Positions 1-5,088 of a stretch of 64,000 bases of DNA are shown here, piece by piece; position 1 is the stretch's first letter, and each line of letters starts with the position of its first letter. The stretch is from NCBI RefSeq assembly GCF_900113765.1, contig NZ_FOQO01000010.1, forward strand, positions 1-64,000, read 5' to 3'. Below the pieces are notes generated by a model, which saw nothing but the letters and a program-made list of their open reading frames with translations, made no database searches and was not told the origin of the DNA. Source of the DNA: Parapedobacter indicus. GTDB lineage: Bacteria > Bacteroidota > Bacteroidia > Sphingobacteriales > Sphingobacteriaceae. The translations under genes and the position numbers were made by a program.

Positions 1-317
1 GGGCCTCGGCTTTTACGTTTCAAATCCATGTCATAATACCCCTCGATTTTGGCCTTCAGCTTTTCGGATCGTTCCACATAAAATGCAATTTTTTCGAGTG
101 CGTCTCCCCATCCCTCAAAAGGCGACCTAAGTATGTATCTTTCGGTATTATATTGAGTCAGCAATAGTTCCCACTTATGCTTAAATTCTTCCGGTGTATA
201 CCACTCGTCAGCGATATGGTCATAAATCCACTTATGCTCGTTCCAGGCTTCAAGCATGAACTTCTTAGCATATTTTTCAAGGCTCGTTGTAACGAAGAAT
301 CCCGGTATTTTTTTCAT
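1..317 (-). CDS. Unknown protein, cut by the left window edge
   Basis: An open frame of 105 codons runs leftward from an ATG at 317 and leaves the window without a stop. It starts MKKIPGFFVTTSLEKYAKKF and is hydrophilic and rich in Trp, Lys and Glu, with no signal peptide or membrane segment. I do not recognise the family. It has its own promoter match (TTG-N21-TACATTTG, 354 to 323) and follows a terminator that closes the preceding small operon, so it is a separate transcription unit of the mobile element. The -7 box ends only five bases before the ATG, so the message would have almost no leader. The coding call rests on frame length, promoter and context. Confidence 0.6.
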   Translation of the reverse strand, partial: MKKIPGFFVTTSLEKYAKKFMLEAWNEHKWIYDHIADEWYTPEEFKHKWELLLTQYNTERYILRSPFEGWGDALEKIAFYVERSEKLKAKIEGYYDMDLKRKSRG

Positions 318-322
318 AACCA

Positions 323-354
323 CAAATGTAAAACTAAATATTTTAGTATTACAA
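323..354 (-). promoter_or_regulatory. Bacteroidota-type promoter for the left-edge gene
   Basis: On the minus strand TTG (354-352) is followed after 21 bases by TACATTTG (330-323), matching the TAnnTTTG -7 element. Transcription would begin close to the ATG at 317. Confidence 0.5.
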
Positions 355-393
355 GCGGCAGCGAAAAATGTTACATTGGTTGGTGTAAATCGG

Positions 394-426
394 TAAAAAA
401 ATAACCCCCATCCGTAGACAGGGGTT
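394..426 (-). terminator. Rho-independent terminator after the HTH gene
   Basis: On the minus strand AACCCC (426-421) and GGGGTT (408-403) form a stem with a loop of about 12 bases, followed by ATTTTTTT. It closes the small operon whose last gene stops at 477. A second GC-rich dyad (GCCCC/GGGGC, 428-444) lies just before it. Confidence 0.65.
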
Positions 427-476
427 CGCCCCAAGGGCTGGGGCTTCAACCTAAACCTATTGTAAAGGTAATAAAT

Positions 477-680
477 TCAATCCAGTTTCCAAATCTTTTC
501 GGAAATCACTGTTGCCCCATAACGAATAAGCATCTCTTCCATTTTATCTAGCGATAAGGATTTCCCTGATCGTAGATAAGACTTCCACCCGGATACTGTC
601 CGACGGTCAACACCTAGCTTTTTGTATACGCCACGTTCCTCCAGCATCTTGGAAAACGCCTCTTTGGTGCCTACTACCAT
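477..680 (-). CDS. Small putative helix-turn-helix regulator of the mobile element
   Basis: A 67-residue protein. Residues of about 18-40 (GVYKKLGVDRRTVSGWKSYL) look like the recognition part of a Cro/CI-like helix-turn-helix, followed by a Leu/Lys-rich helix. The size suits a single-domain DNA-binding protein. Its ATG overlaps the stop codon of the upstream membrane-peptide gene, so the two are probably translationally coupled. A terminator follows. It could bind the dyad at 991-1008 at the head of this operon; that is inference. An alternative is an antitoxin-like or inactive DNA-binding domain. Confidence 0.65.
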   Translation of the reverse strand: MVVGTKEAFSKMLEERGVYKKLGVDRRTVSGWKSYLRSGKSLSLDKMEEMLIRYGATVISEKIWKLD

Positions 681-817
681 AAATATATCCCCAGCACTAT
701 CAGTGCAATTGTGATGGCGATATCAAGCCACGTGAACACGATTCGGAACTCGATATTTAATTCCGCGTTATCACCCCTTATCCAAGCAGCCAAATAATTG
801 AATAATTGTCTAATCAT
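674..817 (-). CDS. Small single-span membrane peptide
   Basis: A 47-residue protein beginning MIRQLFNYLAAWIRGD, with one hydrophobic C-terminal segment (residues about 28-47, FTWLDIAITIALIVLGIYLW) reaching the C-terminus. The stop overlaps the start of the HTH gene. A longer reading of 72 residues from an ATG at 892 is possible, but that ATG lies inside the preceding 30-codon ORF and the added sequence is encoded by a hairpin, so I prefer 817. No family is recognised. Single-span peptides of this size in mobile elements can be holin-like or toxin-like, but nothing here proves it. Confidence 0.5.
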   Translation of the reverse strand: MIRQLFNYLAAWIRGDNAELNIEFRIVFTWLDIAITIALIVLGIYLW

Positions 818-851
818 TGCTATATTTGCTTTACAGAACACAAAGGAAAGA

Positions 852-872
852 ACCGGGAGCCTAGCCCCCGGT
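852..872 (-). terminator. GC-rich hairpin, possible attenuator in the micro-operon
   Basis: ACCGGG and CCCGGT pair around a loop of about 8-9 bases between the 30-codon ORF and the membrane-peptide gene. On the minus strand it is followed by TTCTTTCCTTT, a weak U-tract. It could terminate part of the transcripts, so most would carry only the first ORF. Confidence 0.35.
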
Positions 873-879
873 TGGTGAA

Positions 880-972
880 TCACAGAATCCATTTAAGGAC
901 TTTTCTCACCGACTTGAATTTAAGTTTGACGACCAATTCAAGTCCTTTCTTTGTTATGATTAACTTAATCAT
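880..972 (-). CDS. Possible 30-residue basic peptide
   Basis: A short frame starting MIKLIITKKGLELVVKLKFK and ending KWIL, about one third Lys/Arg. It is the first reading frame after the promoter at 1005-976, and its ATG begins about four bases after the -7 box, so translation would be leaderless. No homologue is recognised. It may be a real small protein or just the leader of the downstream genes. Confidence 0.3.
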   Translation of the reverse strand: MIKLIITKKGLELVVKLKFKSVRKVLKWIL

Positions 973-975
973 ATA

Positions 976-1005
976 CAAATATACAAAAATGTCTTGAAAT
1001 GTCAA
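976..1005 (-). promoter_or_regulatory. Promoter of the mobile-element micro-operon
   Basis: TTG (1005-1003), exactly 19 bases, then TATATTTG (983-976) on the minus strand: a full match to the Bacteroidota housekeeping promoter. A perfect inverted repeat overlaps its -33 element. Confidence 0.7.
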
Positions 1006-1008
1006 GAC
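991..1008. promoter_or_regulatory. Operator-like palindrome over the -33 element
   Basis: GTCTTGA-N4-TCAAGAC is a perfect 7-bp inverted repeat that includes the -33 TTG of the micro-operon promoter and sits just beyond the 3' end of the integrase gene. A repressor bound here would block the promoter. The HTH protein encoded by the same operon is the obvious candidate (inference). Confidence 0.55.
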
Positions 1009-1013
1009 TTTTT

Positions 1014-2189
1014 TTAAATTTTTCTTGATTTTATAGATACCTCCTCCCCGATGATTATCCCCATATCTTTCAAATAGTCCATCAATTCAGCCAATGTGCT
1101 ATGGCGTGTATACTTGATGATGGTCGTGAGTTTAACCCCGTCTTCAACCATATGAATGCAACGCGTATGCTTAAACGCGTACAACGTAACACCTTCAGGA
1201 ATATATATAGCCCTTCTTACTTTAATGAATCGCTTTCTAAAATATCCTTCACACACCGACTTTGGTCCAGGCGTCCCTGTGCTGGTGAAGATGTAGTCGG
1301 TGATTTTGTATTGGTGTAAGTTGAGCTCTCGAAGTATTTGGGCAAATTCATCATCTATTGGTATCCATTGCGTTCGCTTGCTTTTTGTGTTATCGCTTGG
1401 CGCCATTATCCGACGTGACACCAAATCTATGTCCCCAACCTTTAATAATCTCAATTCGGCATCTGGCCGAAGGCAAGAATAGTAAATGAACCTACAAAAT
1501 TGGTACAAGTATGGATCTTTTTCCTTTGTCCAGTTCAAAACATCGCTCAATGTTCGGTTATCAAAAGGGATATTTCCTTTTTTTACAACCGATAGGCGCT
1601 TTATTTTTTTACAAGGATTTGTTTTGAGGTAATCATCATAATTGTCGACGTAATAACCCATGAAGGCTTGTATATCGTTAATATAGGAATTGTAGGTCTT
1701 GTTTGACCAAGAACGTTCGACGCGGTATTTGTTAACGAATTCGAAAATCATCTGCTTGGTTACGTCGTCAATGTTCAACATACTGAATCCGTTCATGTCA
1801 AGGTATTGCTTTAATAATAGCAACCTGTTTTCGTACACCCGGAATGAATTCCGTTTTAATGTTGATTTGACCGACAGCAGGTAATTATCGATACAATTGA
1901 TGATATTGTATTTGGAAAGGCTGGTCTTATTGTAAGATTTGAATACATGAAAAGGATTGAATCCCAGCCCGAGTAAAGTCTTGATACCCTCCTTGACGAT
2001 TTTTAATTGACGCTTACGTTCGGATAAAGTATGTACCGAGTTGATGGATTTACAAACCCTGAACCGCTGATATAGCGGTTCATTGGGTTTGCGTAACTTT
2101 TCGGGTTTAAGGAAGTGGTAAGAAACAAACCATTCCTTTGATAAATCGCCCCCCGCGTCATAGCTACCTACGTGCTTATATTTTGGCAT
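1014..2189 (-). CDS. Tyrosine site-specific integrase (phage-integrase family)
   Basis: A 391-residue recombinase that would integrate and excise the element at ssrA. It has an N-terminal arm-binding-like region, a SAM-like core-binding domain (about 95-190) and a C-terminal catalytic domain. Visible catalytic positions are the first Arg in CLRPDAELRLL, Lys in NTKSKRTQWIPI, the box YAFKHTRCIHM where Lys replaces the usual second Arg, His in RHSTL, and the nucleophile candidate in MDYLKD. The frame extends upstream to 2282, but the extra 31 residues are translated from the 3' end of ssrA, so I start at the ATG at 2189 (MPKYKHVGSYD). No terminator is seen between ssrA and this gene, so read-through expression is possible. 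Base composition looks more AT-rich than the core genes. Confidence 0.85.
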   Translation of the reverse strand: MPKYKHVGSYDAGGDLSKEWFVSYHFLKPEKLRKPNEPLYQRFRVCKSINSVHTLSERKRQLKIVKEGIKTLLGLGFNPFHVFKSYNKTSLSKYNIINCIDNYLLSVKSTLKRNSFRVYENRLLLLKQYLDMNGFSMLNIDDVTKQMIFEFVNKYRVERSWSNKTYNSYINDIQAFMGYYVDNYDDYLKTNPCKKIKRLSVVKKGNIPFDNRTLSDVLNWTKEKDPYLYQFCRFIYYSCLRPDAELRLLKVGDIDLVSRRIMAPSDNTKSKRTQWIPIDDEFAQILRELNLHQYKITDYIFTSTGTPGPKSVCEGYFRKRFIKVRRAIYIPEGVTLYAFKHTRCIHMVEDGVKLTTIIKYTRHSTLAELMDYLKDMGIIIGEEVSIKSRKI

Positions 2190-2244
2190 TTCTGTCCGCT
2201 TTTTGTCAGGTGCTTTCCTAACAAGCTGCGAATCAGGGGTTATT

Positions 2245-2282
2245 TGGTGGAGTCGGAGAGATTCGAACTCTCGTCCAGTCAT
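2245..2282 (-). other. Probable attachment site at the 3' end of ssrA
   Basis: The T-arm, acceptor strand and CCA of ssrA directly abut the integrase gene. Tyrosine integrases often use tRNA/tmRNA 3' ends as attB and restore the RNA gene. The matching direct repeat at the far end of the element would lie left of the window, so the exact core cannot be set here. Confidence 0.6.
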
Positions 2283-2612
2283 GGTGTAATATACGCTTTC
2301 TACATGCTTAGCTTCCGTTTTATTGTCGGGAAAGGGAAGGCCGGCTGCTCGCCTATACCATTTTCCTTAGTCGCTGTGTCTCGCCGGTCCGTCGCGACGC
2401 CGAATCGGCCAGTTCCATAAATCGATGTCCCTGATGCTACGCTACGGAACCAAGCGTGAGCGGAACAAAAGCTGAGCTAATTCTAAATTAGGCAGCTAAG
2501 GCGTAGTTATTTTCGCCATTTATAAAGTTGAAAGTTTGGATTAAAGCGCAATACTAACAACGCGCTGCATGCTTACATAACCACCGCCATCCTGTCAATT
2601 CCGGTCGACCCC
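2245..2612 (-). ncRNA. ssrA: Transfer-messenger RNA (tmRNA)
   Basis: A one-piece tmRNA of about 368 nt that rescues stalled ribosomes. The 5' end GGGGUCG (2612-2606) pairs with CGACUCC next to the encoded CCA (a 7-bp acceptor stem with one G-U pair). The T-loop contains TTCGAATC. The tag frame lies at 2517-2488 and encodes GENNYALAA before TAA, with the resume codon GGC; the NYALAA end is typical of Bacteroidota. The 3' end is encoded intact beside an integrase, so the element appears to have restored the gene on insertion. The promoter overlaps the end of hisD. Confidence 0.95.
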
Positions 2613-2630
2613 ATGGTATGAAATAGTGTA

Positions 2631-2661
2631 CAAAGATACGGAGTTTTTCTGTTTATGTCAA
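2631..2661 (-). promoter_or_regulatory. ssrA promoter
   Basis: TTG (2661-2659), 20 bases, then TATCTTTG (2638-2631) on the minus strand. The -33 TTGA shares bases with the hisD stop codon (2658-2660). Transcription would begin about 10-15 bases before the mature 5' end at 2612. Confidence 0.75.
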
Positions 2662-3953
2662 GAAATGGAGGCTAAACGTAAAGATACCGCATTTTTGTGA
2701 GCCTGGAGGCCCTCCAGTTCGGCCAATACTTCCACCGTAGGACCAATGTTCCGCAATCCATCCGTGGTAATGTGCTGAAACGTGATTTTCTTGACAAAGG
2801 CATCCACCGAAACCCCGGAGTACGAGCGGGCAAAGCCGCTCGTGGGTAAGGTGTGGTTGGTGCCCGAAGCATAATCACCGGCACTTTCCGGCGTCAGGTG
2901 TCCCACGAATACCGATCCCGCATTACTAACTTTCCGCAACAGCGGCTCCCAATTGTCTGTTTCAAGGATCAGGTGTTCAGGAGCATACCGGTTACTGAAA
3001 GCGATGGCTTCCTCAAGATCCCCACATACTATCGCATAGGAATTGGCAAGGGCTTTTTCTGCTACTGTTGCACGGGGAAGTTGAGCTAGTTGGACTTTCA
3101 ACGCCGTCTGTACCCCATCAATAAGGTACGGATCCGTACTCACCAGTATTGCTTGGCTATCTGCACCATGTTCTGCCTGTGCAAGTAAGTCAGCCGCTAC
3201 GTATTCTGGATTGGCCGAGCCATCGGCGATGACTAGCACTTCCGATGGGCCAGCTGGCATGTCAATGCTGACGTTGGCCAGTCCCTGCACCAAACTTTTG
3301 GCTTTGGTGACGTATTGGTTACCAGGTCCGAAAATCTTGTCTACCCTGGGCACACTTGCCGTACCGTAAGCCATAGCGGCTACGGCTTGGGCACCCCCCA
3401 CCAAATAGATCCGGTCTATCTTCAGCAATTGCAAGCAATAGGCGATGTACCCGTTTATCTTGCCATCCGCCTGCGGAGGTGAACAGACCACAATTTCCTT
3501 GCAGCCAGCAATGCGTGCTGGGACACCAAGCATGAGCAACGTACTGGGCAAAACCGCTGATCCGCCGGGAATGTACAATCCGACTTTTTCGATTGGGCGG
3601 GGTTCTCTCCAGCATTTAACACCAGGCATGGTCTCAATAGCGCGTTCCTTGCGCAATTGAGTTTCATGAAACCGGTAGATATTGGCAAAGGCTATTTCCA
3701 GGGCGCGCTGTTGCTCCCGCCCAATAGTCGAAGCCAGGGCGGCAATCTCTTCAGCCGTCAAATATAGCTGTGTCAACTGTACTCGATCCAGCTTTTCCGC
3801 ATACTTCTTAAGTGCAACGTCCCCATTTGTTTTCACATCTTCAAGGATATCCGTGACCAACTGTTCGATGTTTCGCGACGGGTCAGTGTTGCGTGCCAGA
3901 AGTCGCTCGAAATCGGGCGCTTGTAGCGAGGAATAGCGGTACGTCTTTAGCAT
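2658..3953 (-). CDS. hisD: Histidinol dehydrogenase
   Basis: A full-length 431-residue enzyme catalysing the last two steps of histidine synthesis (histidinol to histidinal to histidine, NAD-linked, zinc-dependent, cytosolic). Family segments are visible: VGLYIPGGSAVLPSTLLMLGVPA, KIFGPGNQYV, DMPAGPSEVLVIAD, the ligand region LLAQAEHGADSQAILVS, and YAPEHLI near the C-terminus. It begins 3 bp after the hisG stop, so the pair forms a tight operon. No further his gene follows; ssrA comes next. Expression is probably controlled by the histidine-rich leader at 4954-4880. Confidence 0.95.
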   Translation of the reverse strand: MLKTYRYSSLQAPDFERLLARNTDPSRNIEQLVTDILEDVKTNGDVALKKYAEKLDRVQLTQLYLTAEEIAALASTIGREQQRALEIAFANIYRFHETQLRKERAIETMPGVKCWREPRPIEKVGLYIPGGSAVLPSTLLMLGVPARIAGCKEIVVCSPPQADGKINGYIAYCLQLLKIDRIYLVGGAQAVAAMAYGTASVPRVDKIFGPGNQYVTKAKSLVQGLANVSIDMPAGPSEVLVIADGSANPEYVAADLLAQAEHGADSQAILVSTDPYLIDGVQTALKVQLAQLPRATVAEKALANSYAIVCGDLEEAIAFSNRYAPEHLILETDNWEPLLRKVSNAGSVFVGHLTPESAGDYASGTNHTLPTSGFARSYSGVSVDAFVKKITFQHITTDGLRNIGPTVEVLAELEGLQAHKNAVSLRLASIS

Positions 3954-3956
3954 GCC

Positions 3957-4808
3957 TTATATGATAATCTTTTCCACGGGCATCACGACGATTCCCTGAG
4001 CGCCCGCAGCTTTCAGTTTGTTGATTTTTTCCCAGAAATCCTGCTCAGATATCACCGTATGTACGGCAACCCAGTTTTCCTCGGCCAGCGGAACTAGGGT
4101 AGGGCTTTTGACACCGGGTAGCAAGGATATGATTTCATTCAGGTTATCGCGTTCGACATTCAGTACCACATATTTGGTTTCCGCCGCCCGGAGAACGGAT
4201 TGAATACGCTGCATCAGCTCACGGACCACTGGATTGCTGTCTATGCCGTTTTTACTGATCAGGATGGCTTCCGATGTCATAACGTCCGCAAACGGCACCA
4301 GCCCGTTGCTGCGCAGGGTGCCGCCTGTGGAGACAATGTCGAAAATGGCATGACTCAACTCCAATGCAGGTGAAATTTCCACCGAACCGGAAATCATTCG
4401 GATATCGGCGGTGATCCTGCTTTCGGTCAGGAATTTCTGAAGGATAACAGGATAGGAGGTAGCAATTGCTTTGCCGTTCAAATCGGACAGTTCCCGGATA
4501 TCGCTATGGTTGGGTACCGCGATTTTAAGACTGCACTTGCCGAATCCGAGCCGTTGCAGGTAACGCACTTCCGCCTCGGTTTCTGCAATCACGTTTTCTC
4601 CCACAATGCCAAGATCAGCGATCCCGTCCTGTACATATTCGGGGATGTCGTCATCCCGAAGGAAAAGAATTTCCAGTGGGAAATTGGATACCGTGGTGAT
4701 CAGCGAACTTTTGTAATTTTCAAAGTTCAGCCCGCAGTTTTTAAGCAATTGTACCGACTTTTCATTGAGCCTGCCGGATTTTTGGATGGCTATTTTGAGA
4801 TTTTTCAA
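3957..4808 (-). CDS. hisG: ATP phosphoribosyltransferase, long form
   Basis: A 283-residue enzyme for the committed step of histidine synthesis (ATP + PRPP to phosphoribosyl-ATP). Residues 1-210 form the catalytic periplasmic-binding-like domain (IAQKSGRL-like start, DLGIVGENV, ISGSVEISPAL, the PRPP loop IVSTGGTLRSNGL). Residues of about 215-283 form the C-terminal regulatory ACT-like domain of the HisG-long type, ending GAQGIVVMPVEKI. This form does not need HisZ and is usually feedback-inhibited by histidine. It is first in the hisG-hisD unit, with a 70-nt gap after the leader peptide. Confidence 0.95.
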   Translation of the reverse strand: MKNLKIAIQKSGRLNEKSVQLLKNCGLNFENYKSSLITTVSNFPLEILFLRDDDIPEYVQDGIADLGIVGENVIAETEAEVRYLQRLGFGKCSLKIAVPNHSDIRELSDLNGKAIATSYPVILQKFLTESRITADIRMISGSVEISPALELSHAIFDIVSTGGTLRSNGLVPFADVMTSEAILISKNGIDSNPVVRELMQRIQSVLRAAETKYVVLNVERDNLNEIISLLPGVKSPTLVPLAEENWVAVHTVISEQDFWEKINKLKAAGAQGIVVMPVEKIII

Positions 4809-4963
4809 GGATTTAAATTTAATTATTAATAAAGACTAAACATCGGGATTCTTTGCTTCACGTAGAAACATACAGGTTTTCATTCGCCGCAAGGGCGATG
4901 ATGGAAATGTACGTGATGAAAGAAGACACTCATGTTCACTATTAATAATCGCATGGTGGAATA
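4809..4963 (-). promoter_or_regulatory. Candidate histidine attenuator leader of hisG-hisD
   Basis: The leader RNA contains a His-rich ORF. In it UCACGUA, made of the first His codons (about 4917-4911), is perfectly complementary to UACGUGA about 50 nt downstream (about 4868-4862). The pairing can extend through an internal loop by CUUU with AAAG. A second small stem, UCGCC with GGCGA, straddles the end of the ORF. A ribosome stalled on the His codons would block the long pairing, the logic of an attenuator. I see no classic GC-rich terminator; only weak AAAGA/UCUUU pairing precedes hisG, so the read-out may be at translation or through Rho. Confidence 0.55.
4880..4954 (-). CDS. Histidine-rich leader peptide
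   Basis: A 24-codon frame from the ATG at 4954 to the TGA at 4880; an internal ATG at 4933 would give 17 codons. Its core is FFHHVHFHHRPCGE: five His in seven residues, immediately upstream of hisG on the same strand and just after a strong promoter. That composition in that position is the hallmark of his-operon leader peptides (compare hisL of enteric bacteria). The start at 4954 lies only about 10 nt after the expected transcription start, so the 4933 start may be used. No ribosome binding site is obvious. Confidence 0.7.
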   Translation of the reverse strand: MRLLIVNMSVFFHHVHFHHRPCGE

Positions 4964-4969
4964 ATTTGG

Positions 4970-5000
4970 CAAATATAAAAGGTAAGTGCCGGGAAACAAA
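4970..5000 (-). promoter_or_regulatory. Promoter of the his leader and hisG-hisD
   Basis: TTTG (5000-4997), exactly 19 bases, then TATATTTG (4977-4970) on the minus strand: a full consensus match 16 bases upstream of the leader ATG. Confidence 0.8.
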
Positions 5001-5032
5001 AAATATTGAAAATTAATTTGTGTAACGATAAA

Positions 5033-5063
5033 TTGCAATAATTCATCAAAAAATGTACTTTGG
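5033..5063 (+). promoter_or_regulatory. Promoter of the glycogen operon
   Basis: TTG (5033-5035), 20 bases, TACTTTGG (5056-5063), one base off TAnnTTTG. It is followed by AGGAAG and the ATG at 5089. It is divergent from the his promoter. Confidence 0.5.
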
Positions 5064-5088
5064 CTAAATCAAAACAGGAAGTGAACAT

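Noticed and set aside
2190..2282. Integrase start inside ssrA (31 extra residues)
   Set aside because: The added residues are the translated T-arm and acceptor of tmRNA, a common annotation artefact; the ATG at 2189 gives a normal integrase N-terminus.
2172..2420. 82-codon plus-strand frame across the ssrA 3' end
   Set aside because: It is antisense to ssrA and the integrase start, with no independent support.
3319..3615. Frames of 70-100 codons inside hisD, gyrB, the GH31 gene and other genes
   Set aside because: All lie in other frames of strongly supported genes and have odd composition (runs of Arg, Ser, Cys or Pro).
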